Assembly (NCBI GenBank): GCA_032717465.1 | Contig: CM064655.1 | Coordinates: 14,794,652-14,858,651, forward strand | Direction of reading: 5' to 3' | DNA length: 64,000 nt | From: Coenobita brevimanus | Taxonomy: Eukaryota; Arthropoda; Malacostraca; Decapoda; Coenobitidae | In this document: positions 1 to 10,333 of the stretch, piece after piece | Position numbering within the stretch: position 1 is the stretch's first letter | Layout of the letters: the number at the start of each line of letters is the position of its first letter | Notes under the pieces: generated by a model | The model's database searches: none | What the model saw: only the letters and a program-made list of their open reading frames with translations | What the model was told of the DNA's origin: nothing | Position numbers and translations under genes: made by a program

Positions 1-1968
1 AAGATTAGGCTCTTTTAGAAGAGAATGTCCTCAAAGACACTCCTTGCAACAGAGGAAAAGTCTACGCCAGGGTTCAAGGCCTTGAAGGACCGGCTTACAC
101 TGCTGCTGGGGGGCAATGCCGAGGGTGACCTCAAATTAATGCCGCTCCTTGTCTACCACTCTGAGAACTCCATGGCTCTGTTGGGGTATGTTAAAGAAAA
201 TCTTGGGGTGATCTGGAAGTCCAAGAAGAAGACCTGGCTGACTTCCAATATCTGTTCATCATATTTCCACTCGTACCTCTCTCATATCCTGAAGAGGTAT
301 GCCTCCATGGAGAATTTGGCAAACAGATTTCTCGTGGTGGTAGACAACGCGCCTAGCCACCCTCCCGCAATGAAGAAGTGGACAAGCATCACTGAAGTGG
401 TGTTCCTGCCCCCCAACACCATGTTGCTGTTGCAACCCATGGACCAAGGTGTGATCGACTCTTAAAGCGTATTGCCTCCGCCACACTATGTAGCAGTTGG
501 TGAGGGCCTGTGACAGTGACAATAAGATGATAGTGAAAAAGTTCTGGAAAGGCTACAATATAAGCCATGCCACAGAGAACATCACTGCAGTGTGATGGGA
601 ACTTAGCCCGTCCACCATGAACGATGTGTGGCAGAAGCTGTGGCCGGAGTGTATGCACTCCTTCACCGATTTACCCAAGGGCATGCAAGCTCTGCCAGTG
701 CAGCGTGTGCGGCAGAAAATTGTTGAAATGTCGTATGAGGTGGGCTTCAGGGAGGTCGACGAGGAGGAGTGAAAGCCACAGGGAGGAGCTCAACAATGAC
801 GAGCTCTTCAACATGGACATTCAGTGGATGCAACAAGAGGCACAGGAGGAGGAGGTCATCCCTGAAGTGCAAGCCCTCAATATGACAATTCTGAGGGAGA
901 TGCTGACCAAGCCGGATGAGATCATCATGCTGATGTGCACACACGACCCTCTCCCAAGATGAAGCAGGGACACAGCTAATCGGCTGGAGGAGGGGATAAA
1001 GGTGTACAGGAAAATGCTGGAGGAAAAGAAGAGGGTGGCCAGGCAGACTACAAGCACTGCCTTTTTCAAACAGACCCCCACCACTACAAGCAGACTACAA
1101 GCACTGCCTTTTTCAAACAGACCCCCGCCACAAAGGATCTCCCCAGCCCTCAACGAGCAGAGCATCTCTCCAGCCTTCAACGAGCAAAGCATATCCTGAG
1201 CCTTCAACCAGCAGAGCATCTCCCTTGCCTTCAACCGGCAGAGCATCTCTCCAGCCTTCATCCAGCAGAGCATCACCCCAGACTTCAACCAGCAGAGCAT
1301 CTCCCCAGCCTTCAACCAGCAGAGCATCTCCCCAGTCACTGACCAGCAGAGAAACACTCAGGGTCTCATCCCAACAAGATAAGTGCTCAGCCCCTAGTGC
1401 TGGACCTAACCTCAAGCCGATCCTCATCTCCCGTGTCACCTGTGTCTCCACTGTGGCACTCCGCCACTCCATCATTGCCTTCCTTGCTCCAGCCTCCATC
1501 TCCCTCACCATTTCAGCCACTGTCTTTGTCTCTCTCGCCACGATGTGAGCCACCTCATCTGACTCTATCGCTACCTCATCAGTCATCACAGTGGTCTCCC
1601 TCGCCACCTCACCAGTCATCACAGCTGTCTCCCTCACCACCTCCTCTGTCATTGCATCGCATTCCATTGCAACCCCCAGAGCCATCACATCGCACCCCAT
1701 TACCATCATCTGAGCCATCGCATTGCACCCCACCACCACTGCTCGAGTCATCGCATCACAGTCCATCGCCACCCCCAGAGCCAGTACATTAGTCTCCCAC
1801 TACGATCACCCCACCTCGCCAGGCTTCCCCCTGCCTCTGACCCTCCCACAGATATGGGGTTTGAGGGCTTTGAGGAGGATGAGTGCTAGGGAGCACTACA
1901 AGTCCCCTAGCCTCAGGGAGGATAGCAAGGATGATGACCAGGACTGGACATGGACTTACAAGAAGTGA
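1..1968 (+). pseudogene. Tigger-like DDE transposase, broken C-terminal half
   Basis: The first 465 bases encode the DDE_1 core of a jerky/Tigger transposase: a GNAEGDLKLMPLLVYH block, a second-aspartate block (VVVDNAPSHP) and a LLQPMDQGVI block. The ATG at 25 is not a real start: an in-frame TAG at 16-18 replaces the tryptophan codon that other Tigger copies have in this motif, and the reading continues upstream out of the window. After 465 the frame is lost near a TTAA. Coding signal continues in other frames through an acidic segment (747-962) and a FFKQ-type tail with 9-residue repeats (1138-1360), then a Ser/Pro-rich end closing with an acidic EGFEEDE-like motif near 1860-1890. Known Tigger proteins combine CENP-B-type HTH domains with this DDE core; the HTH part lies outside the window. 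It cannot encode an active enzyme. Confidence 0.85.
1138..1360 (+). repeat. 27-bp coding tandem repeat in T1 transposase tail
   Basis: About eight units of 27 bp encode variants of PSTSRASPQ. One unit has lost its frame. The same repeat occurs in minus-strand copy T3 near 29000-29110, so it belongs to the family and did not arise in this copy. A looser Ser/Pro/His-rich repeat of similar period follows at about 1540-1800. Confidence 0.85.
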
Positions 1969-2604
1969 TGAGAGGCATTTGATATTTTCTATTTTTTATG
2001 ATTTTCAGATTTTATTTGTTGGTTTTAGTAAGTTATTTACAGGTGCTTAGGTTAGCTTCCTTTACAGCTGTTACGCCACTTAGATTGGCTTTAACCCCTT
2101 AAACGCGGCCGTGTACGGCCGATCCCCCCCGTGTGGCGGGGTTGTAGCGGGGTCTGAGTACCTGTGGGAAAATATTTGCCAAAAATCAGAGATTAACCCT
2201 AGAACATTAAAATTTTTATGGCATATAGTACTTACATTCAGCTTTCTCCTGAGACAGATGTTGAGCCTTTGTGGACTACCAAAGGATTTGTGAAGACTTG
2301 CAAAGTTGGGTAACAAAGTCTTCACTTTCACACCTCCAGAAACCCGGTTTTCTTTCTACCACAGCCTCAATCTGTCACAGTACACTTTGTACAACAACGT
2401 ACAGGTAGTTTGGAATCCGTTTTTGTACAATAAGCACTGAAAATAAGGCTATAATGAACGGAGCGCACAGCCGACATGCAGCGCGGCGGCGATCTTCCCG
2501 TCACTGAACACACATTTCCCTTTTCACGGCTAAAAACACGTATACTACATTATTTTCCTTCATAGTACTTCGCAAAGGCTCGCTTGGCACTATTACGGCC
2601 CTAA

Positions 2605-3045
2605 AAATCACTGTCACTGCCAGTATTGTGAAGCGGGAATGAGGAAGACCACCGCGGCGCGAGTTTATTCAGCCTTAGGGCAGGCACTTTATTCTCGCTC
2701 CGGTCGGCCACTCGCACTTCATTTCTATCGCTCACTTTCACTCTAGCTGTCAGTTTTTTGCCTTATTCATCACTGTCACTGTCATTTGTTATAAAAATAA
2801 TATTTTCTACACAACAAACTGTCACTGTCAGAACATAGAATAGAAACATATGCTTTCAACTTCTTACACTGGAGTGACTGTCACTCTCAATACTTATATT
2901 ATTACTATGTACAATTATTTACACAAAAAAACACTGTCACTGTCAGTGCTTTTACAACTACATACACTAATTTACACTCATCAGACTGTCACTGTCAGTA
3001 CGTAAAAGAAAACTAAACACTAGTATCACTGTCACTCTCAGTATT
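2605..3045 (-). repeat. Interspersed GTGACAGT motif cluster downstream of pb1 transposase
   Basis: Variants of ACTGTCACTGTCA recur near 2612, 2773, 2818, 2877, 2934, 2984 and 3027, separated mostly by about 45-60 bp of AT-rich DNA. pb2 has the same motif cluster at about 25741-26030 and near 26160, in the opposite orientation as expected. The deleted copies pb3 and pb4 keep looser versions. Its position between the transposase and the 3' terminus, and its conservation, suggest a cis-acting role such as protein binding; that role is inference. Confidence 0.7.
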
Positions 3046-3070
3046 ATTTTCAAGATTCTTACCCTTATTT

Positions 3071-5410
3071 TCAATATCTAGTCAGGCTGTGGTAGTCAAA
3101 GAAACACGGGTAAGCACAGAGGGGAATTTTGCACTCTTTGCACTGCAAGGAGGTGCGCCTAAATGTTCTGTCCTGCCTGGTAGTGTGGCTGCACACATGA
3201 ACCCTCCTGAGTGCTTTTCCCCTCTTGGCAGTGGCAGGCAGTGGCTCCAGGCAGTGTCGCTGAAGGTAGTCCTGACACTGTAGGCGGTCTGGAGGTGTGT
3301 GTGGGTGGCACCTGGGACCTGATGGCAGTACCTGCCCAAAACGCTGAAGCAGCTGGTACACACAAGTCTTTGAAAAACGCCGGAGAGAGTAGTTTGCTGG
3401 CTTCCTGTTCTTGATCTTATACAGGATGAAGGCGTTCAGCATGCACATATCAAGCAAGTGCAAGAACACCTTCCTGTACCAGCGACGGTTCCTCCTCAGG
3501 CAGTCTATCTCTCCGATCATCATGTCAGACTTGTCCACCAGCCGCATATTGACGCTGTAGTCAATCACAGCATCAGGCTTCATCACAGGCTCACCAGTCC
3601 TTCTGTCGACCTTCCCTGTGGCTTGCATTTCCCCCTTGTGAACTGTGGTGAGCACATTGACGATTCTCTTATCGTGCCACCTGATCGCCAGCATCTTGTC
3701 AGTTTTCTTCAGGTGCACGTCTCCCCGCTTTGATCTTTCAGCCTCGGGGAAGGCAGGGTAGTGTGCCCTATTGCTACGGACAGTGCCACATGATCCAACG
3801 CAGTGTTCAGAAAGGTACTTGGCGAGTTTTGGAGCTGTATAATAATTGTCCGTATACAGGACATGATTCCTGCCAAAGTACTTTTCCAAAAGCACTTTCA
3901 TCACAGAGCCAGAGAATCCAAGGGGGTCAGTCTTGTCCAAGTCCACATTGCTGGCAGTGTAGATAACGAAGTCTAAGATGAACCCCGTCTTGCAGTCGCA
4001 CAGCACGAAAAACTTTATTCCAAAGCGGTGGCGTTTGCTAGGAATATACTGCACGAACCGAAGACAGCCCCTGAACAAAACCAAGGACTCGTCAATCACA
4101 ACTTTCTTGAAGGGGCGCAGGAACCTCGTAAACTTATCCTTGATCAAGTTCAGGATTCCCCTCACTTTCCACAATGGGTCAGTTTGGGAAGGCTCATCGT
4201 TGTTCGCAAAGTGAAGGTAAGTCATGAGTTGCCTGAAACGATCGCGACTCATGTATTTATTGAAGATGGGTGTGGGGCAAAGATCGTCAGCACTCCAGTA
4301 TTCCTCGAGCTTGTGCTTCCAATTGTGGGGCATGAGAATCATCAAACCAATAAATACAAACAGTTCCCTGATCGTTACAGGAACCCATGCTGCCATCCGC
4401 GACGTGGATGGCGTTGCAGCTTCACCTTCACCTTCAAGAACTGCAGCAGATTGCCCCTCGTACCTGTTCGTCTCGGTACAAATCTGCTCCATTACTTCGT
4501 TATCCAGGAAGGCCAACAGGTAGTCCAAACATTCACCATCCTCTGGGACAGGGAAGTCAGCCTGTATTCCACATCCACTGGCATCAAAGGGCAGATCTTC
4601 CGACACAAAATCTGAGCCCTCAGACCACACGAAGGCATCCAGAGTGCCCTGCCTAGACTGGGAGGTGCTGGGGGTGGCGGGGGGTGAGGCAGGCCGTGTG
4701 GCAGTGGGTGAGGCAGGCGGTGAGGCAGTGCGTGAGGCAGAGGCTGTCCTAAGTCGTGTCGGTGTAGTGGTGGTGGTGGTGGTGGGGAGATAAGCCGAAG
4801 GTTCAAGGTCACTCGTGGTGGCGTGACTGGCGAGTTGCCTAGTGCAAGTAACCTTAGCTAGTCTTACACTAGGAGACAAAGTTCTACTCCTACTAGCACA
4901 AACACTGGGCCTACGGAAACCTCTACGTAAACTAGACTGCCTACTTCCCTTCCGAGGTGGTGAAGGCGACTCCGAAGACTCCGGAGAAAGGGCAGCTGAA
5001 GATGAAGATGAGAGAATGGGGCTGGGAGTGCGTGGCGGGCTGGCGGTGGCGTGACGTGGTGTAGGGGACAATGGCTGGGAAGCTGGGTCACCACTTCTTC
5101 TCCTCTTGGCCCCCTTTCCATACACTAGGCCCCTTTTCACATGAGCCTTGCCTGTTGAGGTGCTGGGCACAGGAATAGTCACTTCTGGCACCTCAGACTC
5201 AGCACTTGATAGTGTGTCTGCCTCTGCCAGGCTAGATAAAACACCGACGTCACTTCTATAATCCATGGACGCCTTCAATAACTCACTAGCTATAGCCGAG
5301 TCACTAAGTCCCTTAGCAGTTCCTTGTAAGGGTTTGTACGGGGTGGAGGTCACAACACCCTTTTTCGGAGGGCTGGAAGGCACAGACTCGGAAGAGCTTG
5401 AGTTTGACAT
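3071..5410 (-). CDS. piggyBac transposase, uninterrupted, 779 residues
   Basis: DDE_Tnp_1_7 transposase for cut-and-paste movement at TTAA, expected to act in the nucleus. Residues 1-260 are low-complexity Ser/Pro/Thr-rich, longer than the N-terminus of classical piggyBac. The catalytic domain runs from about 280 to 690. The three acidic positions are visible as D440 (VVIDESL), D521 (YTDNYYTAP) and D626 (LVDKSD, with D629 next to it), matching the pattern known from the moth enzyme. The end (about 735-779) is a Cys/His-rich domain with VCSH, CKEC and CAYPCF motifs, like the C-terminal DNA-binding finger of the family. The start is supported by the equivalent ATG-Ser-Asn-Ser start in pb2 at 23368. 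There are no stops or frameshifts. Noncoding flanks of about 980 bp (3' side) and 420 bp (5' side) carry motif repeats and hairpins. It could be active, but that is not shown here. Confidence 0.95.
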   Translation of the reverse strand: MSNSSSSESVPSSPPKKGVVTSTPYKPLQGTAKGLSDSAIASELLKASMDYRSDVGVLSSLAEADTLSSAESEVPEVTIPVPSTSTGKAHVKRGLVYGKGAKRRRSGDPASQPLSPTPRHATASPPRTPSPILSSSSSAALSPESSESPSPPRKGSRQSSLRRGFRRPSVCASRSRTLSPSVRLAKVTCTRQLASHATTSDLEPSAYLPTTTTTTTPTRLRTASASRTASPPASPTATRPASPPATPSTSQSRQGTLDAFVWSEGSDFVSEDLPFDASGCGIQADFPVPEDGECLDYLLAFLDNEVMEQICTETNRYEGQSAAVLEGEGEAATPSTSRMAAWVPVTIRELFVFIGLMILMPHNWKHKLEEYWSADDLCPTPIFNKYMSRDRFRQLMTYLHFANNDEPSQTDPLWKVRGILNLIKDKFTRFLRPFKKVVIDESLVLFRGCLRFVQYIPSKRHRFGIKFFVLCDCKTGFILDFVIYTASNVDLDKTDPLGFSGSVMKVLLEKYFGRNHVLYTDNYYTAPKLAKYLSEHCVGSCGTVRSNRAHYPAFPEAERSKRGDVHLKKTDKMLAIRWHDKRIVNVLTTVHKGEMQATGKVDRRTGEPVMKPDAVIDYSVNMRLVDKSDMMIGEIDCLRRNRRWYRKVFLHLLDMCMLNAFILYKIKNRKPANYSLRRFSKTCVYQLLQRFGQVLPSGPRCHPHTPPDRLQCQDYLQRHCLEPLPATAKRGKALRRVHVCSHTTRQDRTFRRTSLQCKECKIPLCAYPCFFDYHSLTRY

Positions 5411-5751
5411 GGTGTCACCTTGAAAGATTCTCGTGGACTGACGCTAAACAGGGGCAAACCGCGGGAAAAAATGCTAGTGTGACAACTGGGGAAACAAGCG
5501 TTTCCAATTAGCATAAACTGCTTGCGAGAGGAAGGCGCAGATTGACACGTATGAGCGGTCGGCGCGCTGCCATATCGCACGACGAGGGAGGGCCGGGCAG
5601 CGGTGCGTGGGTGGGTAAAAAAAATGATACTTGGCAACAACCGAGGTCAGTAGTACAAAGGTCAAGTGTGCTAAAAGTAGCTAAAGGGTGGCGGTACTGA
5701 TAGACAATACCAGCTGGAGCCTGCTTGCCCGCGGTTATTCAAAATTTACTA

Positions 5752-5811
5752 GAATCGCAAACGCGACGATCCGCCGTTATGTCCTTTTGGCTGAGCGTCG
5801 CAAACGAGACA
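5752..5811 (-). repeat. Paired subterminal repeats/hairpin at the 5' end of pb1
   Basis: Two related motifs lie inside the transposase-proximal end: GCGTCGCAAACGAGAC at 5795-5810 and GAATCGCAAACGCGACG at 5752-5768. Both contain a CGTCGC-type arm facing a GTTTGCG-type arm. The same pair occurs at the matching end of pb2 (22969-22986 and about 23009-23027), and altered pairs occur in pb3 and pb4. Confidence 0.6.
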
Positions 5812-6003
5812 ATCCGCGTTTAAGGGGTTAAACTTGTTTTGGGGCTCATTTAGGTGGATTTTGGACTTGGCTGGAGGAGAAACCCAAGGCTGATAAAAGC
5901 TTCCCATTACTTTACATGTTAAAAGTACCCTGATATATGATACCCTGCCTAACGATGGGGTTTTACCTAACCAACTACACTGTTAAACCGGGGTATACCT
6001 GTA

Positions 6004-6554
6004 CTGCCAAGAAGTGAAAAGAATAACCTACTGTACGAATTTTGGATAAAAAGAAAAATTAACAAAAAAAACGTAAACTCAGCATAACAAAATAGCAATA
6101 GGGGAGACCATTGCAAAGACAAACTCCCCAATCAGAACCAGAACTAGGACCAGATCAGCCACCAAAGTGAAGGCTTGCTAAACTGGCAGATGTGGAAAGT
6201 TTGTAACCTGTTGCCATATTGGAATCCACCAAACTCATTTATGCCAAACTGGTGGTCACATTGTACTGTATTACTGTACTGTATCATTAATGTATGCTTG
6301 GTTTTCATCTTTCACTCATGGGAAAATTTATAAGATAAAAGGTCAAAACAGTTATATAATATCCAGCATTTCATGGTATTCGGTGTAGGGCATGGCTGAA
6401 TTATGCTGGATAACTGAGTTTACGGTATATAACCAGATTATCTGACATAAGAGAGCAAAAGGCAAAACCGGATACAGGCAATGTCAAGACATGGAGCAAT
6501 ATCCTCTACTATATCCATACCCTACCTATACCCAACCTTTTACCTATACCCAGC
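6004..6554. other. Intronic DNA without recognised gene
   Basis: AT-rich non-coding sequence right of T1. A weak imperfect palindrome (ATCCAGCATT about 6361 against AATTATGCTGGAT about 6400) resembles a degraded transposon end. Related wording occurs at 43405-43480. No ORF or exon is supported. Confidence 0.4.
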
Positions 6555-6684
6555 CTATATAAACACTACCCCTCCCAATTCTGGCAGTGTTCTGCAGCCT
6601 TTTGGCACTTTTCAGACATCAAAACACACACTGCAATATGTAATATAATCTTAAACACTAAGAAAACAATGCATAAACAACAAC

Positions 6685-6900
6685 ATCCATCCATCCATCC
6701 ATCATCCAATCCTATGTTGCCCCATGAGGAGCGTAGGAGCCCGGGGTTAGGCAAGTTGCTCCTGATATTTGAGATGACAGTGACCAGCCTCACTCATCCC
6801 TGAGTGGCATTATGTAGGAGATAAACCCCAACTACCCCTTGGATATAAACCTACACAGGCTCAATCCGATTGCAGCACCTTAATCACCCACTAAACCACC
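6685..6900 (-). mobile_element. tRNA-derived SINE-like element
   Basis: On the minus strand a TGGTTTAGTGGG stretch near 6895 resembles a pol III A box, and a GGATTGAGCC stretch about 35 bp on resembles a weak B box. A unique body and a GGAT-type tetranucleotide tail (6685-6710 on the plus strand) follow. This order is typical of tRNA-derived SINEs. The B box is imperfect, so it is probably old. It interrupts the 150-bp tandem array. Confidence 0.5.
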
Positions 6901-7140
6901 AGGTGCCATAATTTGGTTATATGGTTACCACCCAGCATAGTAAATGGTTTCCTGGTGTACAGGAAATCATTTGGCTTATCACTCAGCATAGAGCCACCCA
7001 CAGGCAGAAGGAAGATGAAAGAATGAAGGAAAGAAAGACAGAAGAGGAAGGATGGAAGGGAGGAAAGGGCAGACACACAAAACAGCACTCCACTGAGTGA
7101 GTGGATGGTAAGTGCTCCCAACTACCACCATAATCAATAA
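6901..7140 (-). mobile_element. Partial RTE-derived non-autonomous repeat (R family)
   Basis: Shares GGTTACCACCCAGCAT and the following GTAAATGGTTTCCTGG-type block with copies at 10334-10625 and 42200-43320. This copy lacks the RTE-tail portion. It keeps an uninterrupted GTTACCAC site (6924-6931), the empty counterpart of the MITE insertion at 42360. Confidence 0.6.
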
Positions 7141-7835
7141 CAACAAAAAAATGCCACCAATATCCACAATCCTACCAATCTGTACAGTACACCTTCTAAT
7201 TTTGGTAGTGTTCTGCAGTTTTTCAGCTCTCTTTAGACATCAAAAGACACATTAGAATACGCAATATAATCCTAAACACTAAGAAAACATTGCATAAACA
7301 ACAACAAAAAAACACACACAAAAACTACTGTACCAATATGCACAACCCAACCAGTATGTACAGTACCCCTGCCGATTTTGGCAGTGTTCTGCAGTCTTTT
7401 GGCTCTTCTTAGATATCAAACCACACATTGAAGTATGGAATATAAGCCTACACACTAAGAAAACAATGCATAAAAAAATATATATATATGCACAACCCTA
7501 CCAATATGTACAGTACCCTCCTAATTTTGGCAGTGTTCTGCAGTCTTTGGGCTTTTTTTAGACATCAAAACACACACTGGAGTATGCAACATAATCCTAA
7601 ACACTAAACAAACAATGCATAAACAACAACAACAACAAAATATGTACATCCCTACCAATATGTACAGTACCCCTTCCGATTTCGGCAGTGTTCTGTGGTA
7701 TTTTGGCTCTTTATTGGCATCAAAACACACACTGGAATATGTAATATAATCCTATTAAAAAAAAAAAAAAAAAAAACTGCCAATATGCACAGTACCCCTC
7801 CGGATTTTGGCAGTGTTCTTCGGTCTTTTGGCAAC

Positions 7836-8685
7836 AGTGCTAATGATAAAAGGAAGTTGGTGCTATCTGGACTAGTATCTAATATATTGGAAAAAGTCCG
7901 GGCTAGCAGAGGGAAGTCCACATCCACAGCCTTGCCATGTGTCTTACAGCCAGTGATTGTGCGGGTGTGCAAACTTCTTGGCTGCAACCTTCAATTTGGT
8001 CCCACGTACAAGCTCTCCAGCACCCCACTGCTGGCAGAACCAAACCATGCCGACTGGTTGATGACAGCATAGAGGAACTGAGACATCACCTTCCAGTTGT
8101 CTTTCCTTATGATACTGCCACAGTCCTGTCTGTACCGAGTCAGCTTATCTTATAATTTCTTTATATCAGACAAGGTTAAGTGGGGCAAAAGTCAAATTCA
8201 CGCAGAATGCATGAAGTTGGCCAGCCGGTGTCAACCTTGCCCAATATCTCACACTTCTTCTGCTAGCCAAACCCCTCCTCTTGCATTTCTCAGGTGGTGG
8301 TGGGGCCATCATCACAAACATGAGAACACCACAGAGGAGCATTAGGGCCGGCAGAAGGTAGGGCACCACCACAAACACAACAATGGAAGCTGCCATTGTT
8401 TAACCTCAGCCAAGCCAAGCATGTCCAAACATGGAGAGATAAGGGCAGGAACTGAGGTGCAGTAGAGCTTGGAAGTGTATGGCGTTGCTACGTCTCTATC
8501 CATTATTGGCTATGAGCATGCAAGTAAAATGCAGCACACTGACCTACAAGCACAAGAGTCCTTTTCACTTGCCCGGGCAAATGTCGCAACATGGCAGAAA
8601 CTCTGGGTCCCCCTATATCATAGGCCTAATAAGTGGGTGAGTAATCCAGATGGCAATGTGACTTTGGCCCTTCGGTAATGGGGAG
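7836..8685. other. Intronic DNA without recognised gene
   Basis: Mixed-composition DNA. Several short open frames overlap on both strands, but none has a recognisable domain, codon bias or splice context. No mobile-element ends were identified. Confidence 0.35.
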
Positions 8686-8689
8686 GATG

Positions 8690-9240
8690 GCTGTGCGTGG
8701 CCGGGAGTTTCCGACTAATCCGGGCGGCCAGGAGGGTTTCGTCCATTTGGTAGGGATCTGTACAGCCATTCTCAATTACCTTGTGAGTTATGCTCTGTCT
8801 TCTTCATGCGCTGCTGGAATGTTACCAGTGATCAGGGTGGCCGGGAGATTTCGACCATATGGTTGGGATCCGTACAGCCATTCTCACTCAGCTTGTGGGT
8901 TACGCTCTACAGTATTCCCCACGCATGGATGGAGAGGTTGGTGAGCCAGCCAAAGGATTTTTTTTACTGTGTAGGCTGCCCGGGGTGGCTGGGGGATTTA
9001 GACCATACAGTAGGGATCCATACAGCCATTCTCGCTCAGCTTGTGGGTTACACTCTGTCTTCCTCGTGTGCTGCTGGTATGTTACCGGTGATGGGGATGG
9101 CCGGGGGATTTCGACCATTTGGTAGGGAGCTGGACAGCCATTTTAGCTCAGCTTGTGGGTTATGGTCTATTACCCGCACATGCAGAGAAAGGCTGGTAAA
9201 CCACCCAACAGACTTTTCTGACTTATTAGGCTGGCCAGCC
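8690..9240. repeat. 257-bp higher-order tandem repeat made of two alternating monomers
   Basis: A GATTTCGACCATTTGGTAGG-type block followed by ACAGCCATTCTC and CAGCTTGTGGGTTA recurs near 8727, 8840, 8985 and 9097. Spacings alternate about 113, 145 and 112 bp, so alternate units match best at about 257 bp. The longer monomer carries an extra GAGAGGTTGGTGAGCC-like segment. The open frames across it follow from the repeat and are not genes. Confidence 0.75.
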
Positions 9241-9540
9241 ACTGAAGCCAAAACTTTTATGTCTGGTTATGGATAAATAAATCTGGATACAGCTAAAACA
9301 TAGCCACAGGCTAATGAACTGATATGGAGCATGGCCGGATACAGACCGTACGGATAATTGAGGGACTGCTGAATATGGATATGGTTTTTTGCACATTTGC
9401 AAGAAACTGTTTGAGTCTGCCCTCAGTGTGACAGCAAATGGGATGAAGGAGACCTTTCCTTCCCTCCCATGTCTTATACCAATATAATAATGGAAAGAAA
9501 AAAACTGAATGTGAAAATATGTAAACTCAGGATGGAACAA
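9241..9540. other. Intronic DNA without recognised gene
   Basis: Non-coding DNA between two repeats. No open frame with a recognisable product and no element ends. Confidence 0.35.
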
Positions 9541-10225
9541 CAACTTCCCATCATCGTAGCTTTGACTATTGCCTCATTACATACACCAGGTTGTGTTTCC
9601 ATACTATAAACACTCTATGCATCCACCTACTCTATGCCAAAATGGACTATTGATCCACATCAGCCGCTGACGGTATCTGAAAGTACCCATCTGATGCAAA
9701 TTTGGGTCATGTCATGCTGCCAAAGATATTGTGCTTACTCCCGATCCCAGATAAAGTTGGAGAACTTCCAAGTGATGAACTAACTGATAGTGATGCATAA
9801 ATAGTGTATATAATGAAAGTAATATAAGTACCTGTAAGTAAACAGATGTAAATCATGAAATCACGACAGTAATGTAATGAAAACAACATAAGAAATAAGT
9901 GATTAACAATAACTAATGTGACTGCGTGCAACGTGAATGTTTATAGTGCCTTATATGAGTGTTTATAGCGCCTTATACCAGTATGCAGTAATATATTATA
10001 AAAAAAAAAAAAAAAAATGAATGTGACAATAAATAAAATTAGCAAGGAATCTCAACTTCCCATCACAAAACTTTTGACTGTGGCTGCATTACATGAACCA
10101 GGTTGCATTTCATACTAGAAGTGTTACATGCATCCACCTACTCCAAACCAAATTGGACTATCTATCCACATCAGCCACTGGCCGTATCTGAAAGTACATG
10201 TAGCCATCTGATGCTAACCTGGGTG
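9541..10225. repeat. Direct duplication of ~165 bp (9541-9705 and 10049-10225)
   Basis: Both copies begin ACTTCCCATCA and share a TGCATCCACCTACTC block, a TCCACATCAGCC block and GTATCTGAAAGTAC. They differ by many substitutions and small indels. The spacer holds short GTTTATAGYGCCTTATA repeats (about 9940-9980) and an A run at 10000-10015. Confidence 0.75.
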
Positions 10226-10333
10226 TGGTGGACCAAAACATCTGTTTTCAGGTGGAAAACAGCCAGGATGAGCGCTTTTACTATCACTAGGCTTATTCTG
10301 ACCACTTTTCACGTCTATCCATGGGAAAAAAAT

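Larger units (their letters stand above)
2091..5831 (-). mobile_element. Full-length piggyBac transposon pb1 with TTAA target duplication
   Basis: TTAA occurs at 2091-2094 and 5828-5831. Just inside, both ends read CCCCTTAAACGCGG, a 14-bp perfect terminal inverted repeat. The internal length is 3733 bp, the same as the broken sister pb2. It inserted into the 3' region of T1: joining the flanks across one TTAA restores the sequence kept uninterrupted, inverted, in T3, where the single TTAA is at 27919-27922. TTAA-specific insertion is established piggyBac behaviour. With matching ends and an open transposase this copy looks young. Confidence 0.95.
1..6001 (+). mobile_element. Tigger/pogo-type DNA transposon T1 (5' end outside window)
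   Basis: The plus-strand body holds a decayed DDE transposase, a repeat-rich C-terminal tail and a 3' region. The right end reads inward as CAGGTATACCCCGGTTTAAC and is followed by TA at 6002-6003, as expected for Tc1/mariner-pogo elements that duplicate TA. The 3' region matches, inverted, the end of T3 at 27749. A piggyBac (2091-5831) sits in the 3' untranslated part, so T1 is older than that insertion. The left end lies before base 1. Confidence 0.85.
6555..7835. repeat. ~150-bp tandem repeat array, six copies, interrupted
   Basis: Units share a GGCAGTGTTCTGCAGT core followed by a CATCAAAACACACACTG block and an ATGCATAAACAACAAC end. Copies start near 6555, 7180, 7350, 7505, 7660 and 7785; the last two are partial. 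Copies 1 and 2 are separated by a SINE and an RTE-derived repeat. Divergence between units is moderate, so the array is not very recent. Confidence 0.8.

Noticed and set aside
4028..4615. 195-codon plus-strand open frame inside pb1
   Set aside because: It lies antisense to the conserved core of the piggyBac transposase and has no motif of its own; a shadow frame.
6840..6900. A functional tRNA gene on the minus strand
   Set aside because: Only A-box-like and weak B-box-like stretches are present and no cloverleaf could be drawn; it fits the head of a SINE.
8690..9240. CRISPR-like array of repeats and spacers
   Set aside because: Units are over 110 bp with no short conserved repeat/unique spacer pattern, and the context is a eukaryotic intron.
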